From: Seohaeicola saemankumensis
Lineage (GTDB): Bacteria; Pseudomonadota; Alphaproteobacteria; Rhodobacterales; Rhodobacteraceae
Length of the DNA: 64,000 bases
NCBI RefSeq assembly: GCF_021021435.1
Contig: NZ_JAINWI010000005.1
Location: 248,001-312,000 of the forward strand
Direction of reading: 5' to 3'
Shown: positions 10,063-18,983 of the stretch, in pieces
Layout: the number at the start of each line of letters is the position of its first letter
Numbering within the stretch: position 1 is the first letter of the stretch
Made by a program: the position numbers and the translations under genes
The notes under the pieces: model-generated
Databases searched by the model: none
What the model was told of the DNA's origin: nothing
What the model saw: only the letters and a program-made list of their open reading frames with translations

Positions 10063-10365
10063 TCAGCGGATCGGGTTGTGAACGGTCACCAGTTTGGTGC
10101 CATCTGGAAAGGTTGCCTCGACCTGCACCTCGTGGATCATCTCGGGCACGCCTTCCATGCAATCGGCCCGGGTGATCACCAGCGCGCCCGCCTGCATCAT
10201 GTCGGCGACAGACCGGCCATCGCGCGCCCCCTCGACCACCGTGTCAGTGATCAGGGCAATCGCCTCGGGGTGGTTCAGCTTCACGCCGCGGGCCAGTCGC
10301 TTGCGGGCTACTTCGGCAGCCATCGCCACAAGCAATTTGTCTTTCTCTCTGGGGGTCAAGTTCAT
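10063..10365 (-). CDS. ureA: Urease gamma subunit
   Basis: A 100-residue structural subunit. [20 protein letters not shown], the [11 protein letters not shown] block and a C-terminal [10 protein letters not shown] are diagnostic. It begins one base after the ureD stop, so the two are translationally linked. It is the first structural gene of the operon. Confidence 0.97.
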   Translation of the reverse strand: MNLTPREKDKLLVAMAAEVARKRLARGVKLNHPEAIALITDTVVEGARDGRSVADMMQAGALVITRADCMEGVPEMIHEVQVEATFPDGTKLVTVHNPIR

Positions 10366-10366
10366 C

Positions 10367-11212
10367 TCAAATCATCCAGGTTCGCGGTAAAGGGGCGTCG
10401 TTAAGTTGTGCCAGCAAAGGCAGCAGGGTTTTTCGCAGTTCAAAACTGTCCTCTGCGGCCAGACGCAGAAACAGAACATCGGGACGGATCAACGAAGCCC
10501 CGGCTTTCTGCGGCAGGTTGTGGCGCAACTGCTCAAGATGTGCCGCCGCCTCGTCACTGCCGGTCGGTGTGACGAGCAGAACACTGGCCAGTGCAACCGC
10601 ACCGCCACCGATGGCGCGCCGCTGCAGATGGGTGCTCGCGTCGCCCGACAAACGTGTCCTGTCGATGAAAAGCGGAGCCTCGTCCCGCCAGACCTCGATA
10701 CGGTCGGAAAGCGTCAAGTTACTGATGCGCTCACCCATGGCGGTGCGCCCGAAAACAAGTGTCTCGACCAGCAGGCAGCGCGCCTTGCCGTCCAGATTGA
10801 CACGAAGGCGACGGTCAAGAGCCGCGCCATCGAACAGGATTGTCTCTTGTGGCAACCAGTCCAGGCGCCCGCCGCAACCCACGTCGATTACTGTGCTGAC
10901 CGTGCCCGGCTCGCGCCCGCTGGCGCGGTATATCCGCTCTGCCGCTTGCGTGGTCATGGTCAGGCGGCTGGACGGATCAACCGTTGCGGTTACGCCCAGG
11001 TTGTCACCACCTGTGATCCCGCCTGAAGTGTTTACCAGCACGGCGCTCAACCGGTCAGCCGCGCCGCGTGGAAACAGGAATTTCAGGCAACCGGAATGGC
11101 GCAGATCGCCCAAGACCGACGCACCGCTTTCGGCCCGTACCTTGCAGCGCAGATACCCTGTTCCAACAGCCCGCGGAGGGGTTGTGCGGCGGTCGGGTAA
11201 AACAGGCTGCAC
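10367..11212 (-). CDS. ureD: Urease accessory protein UreD (UreH)
   Basis: Scaffold that docks on apo-urease and recruits UreF and UreG; 281 residues. The [13 protein letters not shown] motif near residues 61-73 and the QAAERIYR segment identify it. It is the first gene of the urease operon. The start is uncertain: the assigned GTG has no good ribosome site, and the only strong one (AGGAGAG) sits about 15 bases further upstream, with no ATG, GTG or TTG in frame at the ideal spacing. Confidence 0.93.
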   Translation of the reverse strand: MQPVLPDRRTTPPRAVGTGYLRCKVRAESGASVLGDLRHSGCLKFLFPRGAADRLSAVLVNTSGGITGGDNLGVTATVDPSSRLTMTTQAAERIYRASGREPGTVSTVIDVGCGGRLDWLPQETILFDGAALDRRLRVNLDGKARCLLVETLVFGRTAMGERISNLTLSDRIEVWRDEAPLFIDRTRLSGDASTHLQRRAIGGGAVALASVLLVTPTGSDEAAAHLEQLRHNLPQKAGASLIRPDVLFLRLAAEDSFELRKTLLPLLAQLNDAPLPRTWMI

Positions 11213-11521
11213 GGCGTCGAAAATTGGTGTCTCTCCTGCATTTTCCCGGGCGGTTTGACGGCACTAGGATCGCACGCCTGTTCCCGAAGGTTGGCTGAAA
11301 TGATGCAAAGGTCCGAGGCGGGAAAACATCCGCGACCGCCATATCGACGCTGATAGGCGCATGATATGTGTATTAAATGGGCGGTATGCCTTATTTATGA
11401 GCGTTATAGTGACGACACTGTGGGAAATCGAGATCGCATCCAGATGGCACATGCCTTTGAGCGTGCAGGTCAGCCGCACAGACAGAATGTCCGATTCAGC
11501 AACAAGGATGCTGTTTCGCCC
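11213..11521. other. Intergenic region upstream of the urease operon and tRNA
   Basis: About 310 bases of mixed composition between the ureD start and the tRNA promoter. It includes an AT-rich stretch near 11360-11410. It should hold the leftward urease promoter; no convincing sigma-70 pair or operator was found. Short open frames here lack ribosome sites and family resemblance. Confidence 0.4.
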
Positions 11522-11550
11522 TTGACGGGCCGAGCGCGCTTTCGTAAAGC
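11522..11550 (+). promoter_or_regulatory. Sigma-70-type promoter of the tRNA gene
   Basis: TTGACG at 11522-11527 and TAAAGC at 11545-11550 with a 17-base spacer. The expected start of transcription falls just before the tRNA at 11563. Confidence 0.6.
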
Positions 11551-11562
11551 CCAACACGCTTT

Positions 11563-11639
11563 GGCGGAGTAGCTCAGTTGGTTAGAGCAGCGGAATCATA
11601 ATCCGCGTGTCGGGGGTTCGAGTCCCTCCTCCGCTACCA
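11563..11639 (+). tRNA. tRNA-Met (CAT anticodon), probably elongator
   Basis: A full cloverleaf can be drawn. The acceptor stem GGCGGAG pairs with CTCCGCT using one G-U pair; the D-arm is AGCTCAGTTGGTTAGAGCA. The anticodon stem GCGGA/TCCGC frames the loop ATCATAA with anticodon CAT. The T-loop is TTCGAGT, and CCA is encoded. The first pair is not the C-A mismatch of an initiator tRNA. A tRNA-Ile2 with a lysidine-modified CAT cannot be fully excluded by eye. A recombinase remnant reads into it from the other strand. Confidence 0.93.
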
Positions 11640-11986
11640 AACATTCCCCTCACATGACCCGGCACGACCCAGATCAGGGACTGGAGCCACCCGGTCACCT
11701 CGAAGGTAAATCCTTGATCTGTGACAGGAAAAATCGTGACTCTGGCGATGATCTTGTGAAGCGTTTCAACCAGTTCTCGGTCACATTGGGGGTTCAAGTC
11801 GGTTAGCTTCCAAATAAGGGCGTCGATGGTCTCGTAATATTGCTTCAAAGTAGCGGGGTGAAGTTCGACCACCTCGGGTTCCTTTTGATCGGCGAGTCGG
11901 GCTTCTAGGGCGTTTCTTTTGACCGTCGCGTCTGAGATGTCTTTCTCTGCGGGAGGGCCATCGATCACGACACAGCACCACCTCAC
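11582..11986 (-). pseudogene. C-terminal remnant of a large serine recombinase, ending inside the tRNA
   Basis: About 134 codons. The segment ALEARLADQKEPEVVELHP onwards, with LVETLHKIIARVTIFPV, resembles the C-terminal coiled-coil and tail of phage/ICE-type serine recombinases. The catalytic resolvase domain and zinc ribbon are missing. The final 19 codons (GGGTRTPDTRIMIPLL plus stop) are the antisense of the tRNA-Met gene. An element recombinase whose coding end is built from its tRNA attachment site is a known arrangement. It marks a decayed integration event. Confidence 0.7.
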
Positions 11987-12061
11987 CGCCTATTGATCGC
12001 TTGCCCTGCAGGTCTGTCGAGTATCATTGAATCAATGACCGCAAGCCGCTTTCCTTGAACC

Positions 12062-12253
12062 TTAATTCACATCCCACAGGTGGCTTGCAGTCTCGGCGTG
12101 CATCCACTCTGGCCAATGCCCGCACAAAAGCAATTTCAAGTCGGTCGGGCGATAATACTGTTTGAATCTGACGATTCCGAGCGGGGCATCAAAGCCCGCT
12201 ATTGGTGGTAAGAAGTTTTGAGAGTTAGACGTGTTTCGGGAACCGCGATACAT
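12062..12253 (-). CDS. Small hypothetical protein with strong ribosome site
   Basis: A 63-codon open frame begins with ATG eight bases after GGGAGG, a near-ideal ribosome site, which is why it is kept. The product (MYRGSRNTSNSQNFLPP onwards) has no recognised domain, signal or membrane segment, and is rich in aromatic residues near its end. It lies in the decayed region beside the recombinase remnant and may itself be a remnant. Confidence 0.35.
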   Translation of the reverse strand: MYRGSRNTSNSQNFLPPIAGFDAPLGIVRFKQYYRPTDLKLLLCGHWPEWMHAETASHLWDVN

Positions 12254-12427
12254 TAAAAATACCTCCCACTATTGAAGATGTAGCGGTCCGACTCTTATGA
12301 ATTTCCAAAACTAGGTAGACTGCGCCCAAAGAGCTTGGCGGACACCCGCCGTTGTGGCTGAACAGGGGTTGGCAAGAGGCTACCGTTGGTCCAAGTCTGA
12401 ATCTGGCCTCAACTAAATGGGTGTGTG

Positions 12428-12745
12428 ATGCGCTGGATTATACCAAGCTTGATGGCGGTTTTAATAGGCATTGCTCCAGTGTCCGTTCTGGCAGGTTCAC
12501 ACCAAGGCTGTCCCCCCGGAATCGCCAAGAAGAACAATGGTTGCCTACCGCCAGGACAAGCCAAGAAGATTCTGGGACTCGGAGATCGCTTAGAGGGCGA
12601 TTATGTGTTGATTAGAAATCCAAACCGTTTTGGCCTGAATCCCAATTCGACATATTATCGGCTAGGCGACTATGTTTATCGGGTCGATCGCGAAACCAAA
12701 GAAGTGCTAGATCTTATCGGTGCCGTTGCGGCGGTTTTGAACTAA
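12428..12745 (+). CDS. Small secreted protein with CPPG repeats
   Basis: A 105-residue protein with a signal peptide (hydrophobic core through SVLAGS, about 23 residues). A short mature domain follows, holding two related blocks, CPPGIAKKNNGC and LPPGQAKK. The second half contains YRLGDYVYRVDRETKEVLDL, resembling the short beta domain of RcnB-like periplasmic proteins. The two cysteines in the first block could form a disulfide. It starts at the ATG directly after an overlapping GTG. Function is unknown. Confidence 0.6.
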   Translation: MRWIIPSLMAVLIGIAPVSVLAGSHQGCPPGIAKKNNGCLPPGQAKKILGLGDRLEGDYVLIRNPNRFGLNPNSTYYRLGDYVYRVDRETKEVLDLIGAVAAVLN

Positions 12746-13036
12746 ACTCTGTGGCAAAAATGTAGGGTAAGCGCGTCGGACCTTGTGCAGACAGCTTCAA
12801 ACGCTTGGCCTCGACGCTCTGCGGCTTAGTTGATTGCATGGCTTTTGAAACGGGTGTTTTCGGTCTACAGCCCATCTTCATCCATCCCTCGGATGCTGCG
12901 CGACGGCTGCATTATGCGTGTCGTTCTGACATTGAACAGGGTCCTCGGTGGGGGAATACAGACTTTGCGGGATGTTGCGTAAGCCGCTTTTCTTGCGTCT
13001 GACTGCACTTTGCTATGCCCCCGCAGATCGGCCCCT

Positions 13037-13714
13037 TCAAACTGGATTCCTTTGCAAAAGCAATCGCAGGCAGAACGCCATCTCAGCGAGGATCGTTATC
13101 GCATACGCCGGTGCGAAAGCAGATAAAAGGCCGGGCGCAAAGAACCGCAGGCCGCTCCCGACCAGATAGACAAGCCCTGCAACCGTCAAGCCCAACCCGA
13201 AGGCTTTTGCGAAAAGTCCCGACCGCCAGACAAGCGCCCCCATCATGAGGCTGCCAGCACCGAAGAACACAAGCCCCAGGTCGTAGCCATGGCCATGCAA
13301 ATCAAGAAACACCAGTGCCAGTTTGTGAGCGTCAACCATACCGGGCGAGTCCGAGAGCAACAACCATGCAGCCTGCAGAGCCATGAGATTGGCAGCGATC
13401 AACACGGTCTGGATCAGGCGGAACACCATCGCAGACAGGGCCAGCCCAGGCGCAATGGCGCGGAAAATCAGGTAGAAAAGAATTGCCAGCCCTGCGTCGC
13501 ACAAGGCCATTAGCAAGTCGGCGGCGATGGCCAACCGAAACCTGCCCGGTGCCTCAAGGATCGCAGCGGCGGTTGCGTCTGCATCGCCAAGGTCGATCAG
13601 AGGAGCGCGCAGCCCAAGTTCGGCACCGAGGCCCGCGATAATGATGACCAGATAGAGTAGTCCGGCAAGCCGCACTTTCTGCGCCAGTTCGGGTGTGAAT
13701 GTGTGAATGATCAT
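13037..13714 (-). CDS. DUF4386 family membrane protein
   Basis: A 225-residue integral membrane protein with about six hydrophobic helices, beginning near residues 15-35 (LAGLLYLVIIIAGLGAELG). The order of helices and the HGYDLGLVFFGAGSLMMG block match DUF4386 proteins, whose role is unknown. It is the only apparently intact larger gene in the decayed stretch between the tRNA and the copper operon. It overlaps the tail of an EamA-transporter fragment by a few bases. Confidence 0.8.
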   Translation of the reverse strand: MIIHTFTPELAQKVRLAGLLYLVIIIAGLGAELGLRAPLIDLGDADATAAAILEAPGRFRLAIAADLLMALCDAGLAILFYLIFRAIAPGLALSAMVFRLIQTVLIAANLMALQAAWLLLSDSPGMVDAHKLALVFLDLHGHGYDLGLVFFGAGSLMMGALVWRSGLFAKAFGLGLTVAGLVYLVGSGLRFFAPGLLSAFAPAYAITILAEMAFCLRLLLQRNPV

Positions 13715-13932
13715 GTGGCATCTCCTTGCCTGTGCTTCATGTCATGTGGCGTTCGTTTGCGACGATACAGGGCGTGCTGGCGCATGCGTGGGTCTGTCTG
13801 GTTCGCATTCTGTCCGAACCAGACAGACCCAAGGACAACCGTAGCCCCGACCCCCTGCAAAAGCGATAGGGACTGGCCCAGCCAGATCCAACCCAATGCG
13901 ACTGTCATCACCGGGCTCATCATGCCCAGCAT
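13711..13932 (-). pseudogene. C-terminal fragment of an EamA/DMT-family permease
   Basis: The frame begins inside the last transmembrane pair of an EamA permease (MSPVMTVALGWIWLGQSLSL then GAVIVLGS-like VVLGSVWFGQ). It continues through a polar tail. Nothing of the preceding eight or so helices lies upstream; instead the sequence joins a broken wrbA gene. A deletion junction is the simplest explanation. Confidence 0.65.
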
Positions 13933-13987
13933 CGCGACTGCGCCCGGTTCAAGTCTGGCACCCGCCTACCGAACCATACAGCGTAGG

Positions 13988-14380
13988 TCACAGCAGTGCC
14001 GCCTTGTGCCCGCCATGCTGCGAGCCTGTAGAGGTGAAGACAGCGGCGAACTTATCCACAAGAGCGTTACGCGCCCAACCTCCACCTGCCTGATCAAGGA
14101 ATGACTGCATTTTTCCGGCCATCATTCCGAAGAGCGTCGGGGTCCCGAAGATGATAGCGTCGTCAGCCTCAAGGTAAGCCGGTGTCGCCACGGGTGTGTC
14201 GTCCGGAGCGAAGCCCGCCTTGTGCCTCACCTCGTCCGGGACAGTTTCGGGTACAAGGCACAAGGCACAAGGCGCAGGTCGGCATGGGTACCGGGCATGG
14301 AATGCGCGTCTTCGACCTCGGCCTGCGCAAGCGCGGACATGGCCATAGCTGGAATAGGAGAGAACAAGAACGCGGGTCAT
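13988..14380 (-). pseudogene. wrbA: Truncated, doubly frame-shifted WrbA-type flavodoxin
   Basis: It begins like NAD(P)H:quinone oxidoreductase WrbA (MTRVLVLSYSSYGHV) and later has VPETVPDEV, DDAIIFGTPTLFGMMAGKMQ and FTSTGSQHGG, but stops about 65 residues short of the usual end. Between residues 15 and 45 the reading is out of frame. An apparent small upstream deletion is offset by a three-copy 7-base tandem repeat (CCTTGTG) near 14252-14275, after which the original frame resumes. The flavin-binding C-terminal part is missing, so it is probably inactive. Confidence 0.75.
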
Positions 14381-14487
14381 GGGAGCCTCTCGGGGTTTGC
14401 AGGTTCATTGTCCGAGAGGATGGGGGATTTTGGGCGGGAGAATAACCGGCCTGCGCTCAATTCATTCTTTACGATGGTTGAATAATG

Positions 14488-14831
14488 TCAGGGCTGTAGC
14501 GCCGCGCAGGGGTGATCGATAAACTCTGTTACCTTCGCTTCATTCCGCAGCCGCGAGGCAGTTACGGCGAAGATGTCTGGGGCCGGACGTTCCCTGTCGG
14601 GCAGTATACGAACAAGGCTGCCACGCGTTTCTGGTTCCTTCAAGATGAAGTCCGGTACAGTGCCGATTCCAAGGTCCGCGATCAAAAGATCGCGCAGCAG
14701 AAGGCTTTTGCCAACAGCTTGACCTGGCGGCTCAAGAGAACGGGTGACACGCCAAGATCCTTTGCCGCACGCGCGAAGCTGCCGCGCTCGACGATGCGGC
14801 GGAAGGCTTGCATGACACAAGGCTTGTCCAT
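14488..14831 (-). pseudogene. LysR-family regulator remnant with internal deletion
   Basis: From the ATG at 14831 one frame reads MDKPCVMQAFRRIVERGSF, then an ARAAKDLGVSP HTH-like segment and LLSRQVKLL, the winged-helix start of a LysR protein. Then the frame changes and the text jumps to LLIADLGIGTVPDFI and DIFAVTASRL, which belong near the end of the effector domain. The middle of about 150 residues is missing. It lies beside the wrbA remnant, which such a regulator often controls. Confidence 0.7.
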
Positions 14832-15321
14832 TCTTATCGTCGATCGGACTGGGTTGACCGGCTCTTTGTTTGGCTGTCAACTGGAGCAGCACCATATTAT
14901 CAAAACGCTGCGAATGTCTTGGTGATCGGCCGCACCCATCATTTCCACCAAATCTGCAAAAACAAGGGCGTTGCGTGACGTGTCCAGTCTGAAGCTGGGA
15001 TAGAAAACGATACTGTGCCATTCACCGGCTTAGGTGCTCCAGCCTCATTTCCGTACTCAATGGTGGAAGCTGTCCGCATGTCCGACTTTGGGCATTATGG
15101 AGCAAATGGTTACTATCCGCCCCTTGTGCTAGTGCGCTGCCCCTCGGCTTGAACGGCCCTACGCGCCACCGATTGTTTCGACGTGCTCGGCTCAAAGCAA
15201 GCATTCGTGATCGATTCTGTCCAGGTTCGAACCCTCCCCATAGCGGACTCATGACAGGGATGCGAAAGTCTTTTATTTTCGGCGACCATCCGATGCGGGG
15301 AAGTCGAATAAGAAACCCAAG
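14832..15321. other. Non-coding decayed region before the copper operon
   Basis: About 490 bases without a supported gene. Short open frames on both strands lack ribosome sites and family features. A stretch near 15225-15250 contains GGTTCGAACCC, which resembles a T-loop, but no cloverleaf forms around it. It is probably relic intergenic sequence. Confidence 0.5.
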
Positions 15322-17682
15322 TCACTTCAGCTTGCCATTTGGCGTGCCTATATCAAAATTGACATTCCGAAGCCGCAATGCGTTGGAGATGACCGAAACC
15401 GAAGACAGGCTCATAGCCGCAGCGGCGATCATGGGTGAGAGCAAGAGGCCGGTAACTGGGTATAGCAACCCCGCTGCGATCGGGACACCAAGTGCGTTGT
15501 AGGCAAAGGCAAAAAACAGGTTCTGCTTGATGTTGCGCAGGGTGGCACGGGCTAGTTTTCGGGCCCTGACAATACCCATGAGGTCGCCCCCCAGAAGCGT
15601 AATGCCGGCGCTTTCCATGGCCACATCGGCGCCGGTGCCCATTGCGATGCCGACATCGGCAGCAGCGAGCGCAGGCGCATCGTTCACGCCATCACCAGCC
15701 ATGGCGATCTTGTGGCCTTCACGACGCATCTGATCTATTAGGTCTTTCTTGTCCTCGGGTAGAACGCCTGCGCGCACCTCGTCGATCCCGAGCTTGCTTG
15801 CCACGGCCCGTGCCGTCCTCTCGTTGTCGCCTGTCGCCATGATGACGTGCAGACCCAGTGAATGCAGGGCGTCTATGGCTTGTGCTGTAGAGTCCTTGAT
15901 CGGATCAGCCACCGCCACGATGCCGGCCAGCAAGCCATCCACAGCGACGAACATTGCTGTTTTGCCTTCGGCGCGCAATGTGTCGGCCTTGGCGTCAGCC
16001 TCTGCCGTCGCCAATCCCATCTCTGTCATCATGGCCGCATTGCCGAGGGCCACGGTGCGCGATCCGACGGTTCCGTGCACGCCCTTGCCCGTGACCGCCG
16101 CGAAGTCTGACGCCTCCTGCCGCGATGAGCCCAGCGACTCTGCCCCTTCCACGATGGCCTCAGCCAGCGGGTGTTCTGAACTGCGCTCAAGAGCTGCGGC
16201 CAGTGATAGCAGGTCACCTTCACTCATTTCCCCAAGCGAGACGGTGTCGGTCAATTTGGGCTTGCCCATGGTCAGGGTGCCGGTTTTGTCGACGATCAGC
16301 GTATCGACGTCCGCCATCCGCTCGAGCGCCTCGGCATCCTTGATCAGCACACCCGCTTGCGCGCCTCGCCCTGCGGCGGTGGTGATCGAGATCGGTGTGG
16401 CGAGACCCAGCGCACAGGGGCAGGCGATGATCAGGACCGACACGGCGGCAGCCATGGCAAAAACCAGCGCAGGTTCTGGACCGATGATCAGCCATATGCC
16501 AAAGGCAAGCACGGCAACCGCAACGACCGTTGGCACGAATACGGCCGAAACGCGGTCCGCAAGACCCTGGATCGGGGCACGGGACCGCCGCGCATTCGAC
16601 ACCATCGTTACGATTTGCGCCAGCACGCTGTCCGATCCGACGTTTCCTGCTTCGATCACCAGACTGCCATTCTTGTTGATCGTAGCCCCGGTCACTGCGT
16701 CGCCGGGACCTTTTCCCACGGGCATCGGCTCTCCGGTCAACATGCTTTCATCCAGTGAAGAACGTCCCTCGATCACGGTGCCATCCACGGGTACGGCGTC
16801 CCCAGGACGGACCCGCAGATGATCACCTTCCATGATATTTTCAAGCGGGGCGTCGTATTCTGTGCCATCGGGTAGGATACGGCGCGCTGTTTTTGGCGCC
16901 AGATCCAGAAGCGCGCGGATCGCGTCTCCGGTGCGTTCGCGGGCCCGCAACTCAAGAACCTGTCCCACGAAAACAAGCGTCACAATCACCACAGCCGCTT
17001 CGAAATAGGTGCCGACACCGTGCCCCATGCGATACTGTTCCGGAAAGACGCCTGGTAGAAATGTCGCAACAATCGAATAGAGATAGGCCGCCGCCACACC
17101 AAGGCTGATGAGGGTCCACATGTTGGGGCTGCGGTTCACCACCGAGTCCCAGCCGCGCCTGAAGAACGGCAAAGCCGCCCAGAGGATGATCGGTGTCGCC
17201 AGCGCGAACTCCAGATAGCTTGCGTTCTGATGTCCGATCCAGTCGCGCACGGGCAAAGCCACCAGTTCGCCCATCGTGAGGATCACCAGCGGCATTGCGG
17301 CTGCGGCCGATATCCACATCCTGCGCGTGAAATCTGTCAGCTCTTCGCTGGGCGCGTCCGATGGCACCATTGGCTCAAGCGCCATGCCGCAGATCGGGCA
17401 AGCGCCGGGTGCGTCGCGGATGATCTCCGGGTGCATCGGACAGGTGTATTGCGCGTTGTCCTTCTTAGCGGTCTTCCGGCGCGCCGCACGACCAGATGCA
17501 TAGAACCATGGATCAGCCTTGAACTTCTGCTGGCATGTCTCAGAGCAGAAATGAAAGGTTTCACCATCAAACGCCGCGCGATGCCCGTCGGCTTTGATCG
17601 CAACCGTCATCCCGCAGACCGGATCTTTGGCCGTATTTGCCTCTGGCGGAATGTCGAGTGTAGCTTGATTTTCATGTTCCAT
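15322..17682 (-). CDS. copA: Copper-translocating P1B-type ATPase with YHS and heavy-metal-binding N-domains
   Basis: A 786-residue membrane pump exporting Cu(I) to the periplasm. The N-terminus has a YHS/TRASH domain ([20 protein letters not shown]), then a metal-binding segment ([19 protein letters not shown]). The core has CPC in [13 protein letters not shown], the phosphorylation site [21 protein letters not shown] and the hinge [10 protein letters not shown]. The last membrane helices precede the C-terminus. A start at 17691 is also possible; a GAAAGG ribosome site serves either. It is last in a leftward operon with TVP38, DUF302 and a 34-residue peptide. Confidence 0.95.
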   Translation of the reverse strand: MEHENQATLDIPPEANTAKDPVCGMTVAIKADGHRAAFDGETFHFCSETCQQKFKADPWFYASGRAARRKTAKKDNAQYTCPMHPEIIRDAPGACPICGMALEPMVPSDAPSEELTDFTRRMWISAAAAMPLVILTMGELVALPVRDWIGHQNASYLEFALATPIILWAALPFFRRGWDSVVNRSPNMWTLISLGVAAAYLYSIVATFLPGVFPEQYRMGHGVGTYFEAAVVIVTLVFVGQVLELRARERTGDAIRALLDLAPKTARRILPDGTEYDAPLENIMEGDHLRVRPGDAVPVDGTVIEGRSSLDESMLTGEPMPVGKGPGDAVTGATINKNGSLVIEAGNVGSDSVLAQIVTMVSNARRSRAPIQGLADRVSAVFVPTVVAVAVLAFGIWLIIGPEPALVFAMAAAVSVLIIACPCALGLATPISITTAAGRGAQAGVLIKDAEALERMADVDTLIVDKTGTLTMGKPKLTDTVSLGEMSEGDLLSLAAALERSSEHPLAEAIVEGAESLGSSRQEASDFAAVTGKGVHGTVGSRTVALGNAAMMTEMGLATAEADAKADTLRAEGKTAMFVAVDGLLAGIVAVADPIKDSTAQAIDALHSLGLHVIMATGDNERTARAVASKLGIDEVRAGVLPEDKKDLIDQMRREGHKIAMAGDGVNDAPALAAADVGIAMGTGADVAMESAGITLLGGDLMGIVRARKLARATLRNIKQNLFFAFAYNALGVPIAAGLLYPVTGLLLSPMIAAAAMSLSSVSVISNALRLRNVNFDIGTPNGKLK

Positions 17683-17752
17683 GTTTTGCATGCCTTTCAA
17701 ATTTTTTCTGCGGCTTTCGAGGCCCCCAGCGCCGCGTCAGACGCCAACAATC

Positions 17753-18436
17753 TCAAGGTTGGTGGTTGGCACCCTCTTGCGGCTTTCTGCGCAGCGCCAC
17801 CCACAGAAGCGGTGCCCCCGTCACAAGCCCAAGGCCAGCCACAGCCCAGGTTATCCGGCCCAGTTCCCCACTGACCGCTTGACCGCCGAAATGCGCAAGC
17901 AGGAAGCTGGCCGGAATGATGCCTGCCAATGTGGCGCAGGCGAACCGCCATGCGTGAAGGTGGCTGAGGCCGGCAGCATAGCTGATCATGTCGAAGGACA
18001 CGAAGGGCATCAGGCGGCTGGCGAAGACCGTGGCCGTCAGAGCGCTCTGTGACCCCAGAAGCCCGGCATCGAGCTTGTCTCCGAATACCCGCCGCAAGAC
18101 GTCGTGCCCCAGAACCCGCGCCAGTGCAAACGCGATCAACGCCCCCAGTTCGGCCCCGATCACGATCAAGACCGTGCCCCAAATATGCCCATAGGCCGCG
18201 CCCGCCGCCAATGCGATCGGCGCGCTGGGGATCGGGCTGGCCACGACCGCGAATGTCATCAGTGTAACGATCACAAGGGGCCCCCAGAGACCCGTCTGGG
18301 CAACTAAGCTGTCGATACGGTCACCGTCCAGCAGCCGGTCAGCTTCGTATAAGGCCGACGGCGCGAACAGCCAAAGACCGAAAAGGGCCACTCCAAGAAG
18401 TGCGAGTGCTGCGACAGTGGCGGTCCGAGGGGTCAC
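17753..18436 (-). CDS. TVP38/TMEM64-family membrane protein
   Basis: A 227-residue polytopic membrane protein of the SNARE-associated/VTT family, matching the TVP38 pattern PIPSAPIALAAGAAYGHIWG and SRLMPFVSFDMISYAAGLS. Bacterial members sit in the cytoplasmic membrane; they are often found beside metal-resistance genes, and a lipid-related role is suspected. The start is taken as GTG one base after the DUF302 stop (TGACGTG). An upstream frame inside DUF302 is unlikely. Confidence 0.85.
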   Translation of the reverse strand: MTPRTATVAALALLGVALFGLWLFAPSALYEADRLLDGDRIDSLVAQTGLWGPLVIVTLMTFAVVASPIPSAPIALAAGAAYGHIWGTVLIVIGAELGALIAFALARVLGHDVLRRVFGDKLDAGLLGSQSALTATVFASRLMPFVSFDMISYAAGLSHLHAWRFACATLAGIIPASFLLAHFGGQAVSGELGRITWAVAGLGLVTGAPLLWVALRRKPQEGANHQP

Positions 18437-18437
18437 G

Positions 18438-18824
18438 TCAGATCGCAGCGATGGCTTTGGCCAGAAGGTCGCGCACGTCTCCTGCCACCGCAATCAACTT
18501 CGCGTTCTCTATCGCCTGCATAGAAGCCACGGGATCAATCGCGCTGACCTCCACGCCGCCCTCGACCGCGCGCAGGATGACGTTGCAGGGCAGCATCGCG
18601 CCGACACGCGGTTCGATCCCGATGGCCTGATAGGCCATGGTCGGATTGCAAGCCCCGAGGATGCGATAGGCTGGCATGTCTGCGTCCAGCTTGGCCTTCA
18701 TGGTCTTTTGCACGTCGATTTCGGTCAATACTCCAAATCCATTATCGAAAAGGGCCTTGCGCGTGCTGGTGTCGATTTCGTCGATAGTCGCCCCGGTCAT
18801 CAACCGAGTGATGGTATAAGTCAT
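18438..18824 (-). CDS. DUF302 domain protein
   Basis: A 128-residue soluble protein with no signal peptide. The DUF302 pattern is clear: FDNGFGVLTEIDVQKTMKAK near residues 26-45, YRILGACNPTMAYQAI near 53-68 and MLPCNVILRAVEGG near 77-90, with the invariant Cys in each of the last two blocks. The role is unknown, but DUF302 proteins recur in copper and sulfur gene clusters and may bind metal or ligand through these cysteines. It is co-transcribed with the copper ATPase. Confidence 0.9.
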   Translation of the reverse strand: MTYTITRLMTGATIDEIDTSTRKALFDNGFGVLTEIDVQKTMKAKLDADMPAYRILGACNPTMAYQAIGIEPRVGAMLPCNVILRAVEGGVEVSAIDPVASMQAIENAKLIAVAGDVRDLLAKAIAAI

Positions 18825-18841
18825 GCTGTTCTCTTTCCTGT

Positions 18842-18946
18842 CTACTTGCGCAGATACTTGATCAGCGCGGCAATCATCAGGCCGACAAGGATCAGGATGA
18901 TGATCATCCAGATCCCGCCGAAACCCATGCCATATCCGTTCATCAT
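18842..18946 (-). CDS. 34-residue single-helix membrane peptide
   Basis: A short gene too small for usual callers. The ATG follows AGGAAAGGAC, an excellent ribosome site. The product is MMNGYGMGFGGIW, then a hydrophobic run of about 15 residues (MIIILILVGLMIAALI), then KYLRK. It ends 17 bases before the DUF302 start and lies directly behind the presumed copper-responsive promoter, making it the first gene of the operon. The Met-rich N-terminus could touch copper. Function is unknown. Confidence 0.65.
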   Translation of the reverse strand: MMNGYGMGFGGIWMIIILILVGLMIAALIKYLRK

Positions 18947-18983
18947 GTCGGACGTCCTTTCCTGAGCTGTGACGTGCCGCCCT

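Noticed and set aside
14512-14925. 137-codon plus-strand frame
   Set aside because: It is the complement of the degraded LysR gene and has no independent support.
15221-15250. tRNA-like T-loop text GGTTCGAACCC
   Set aside because: No acceptor stem, D-arm or anticodon arm can be formed around it.
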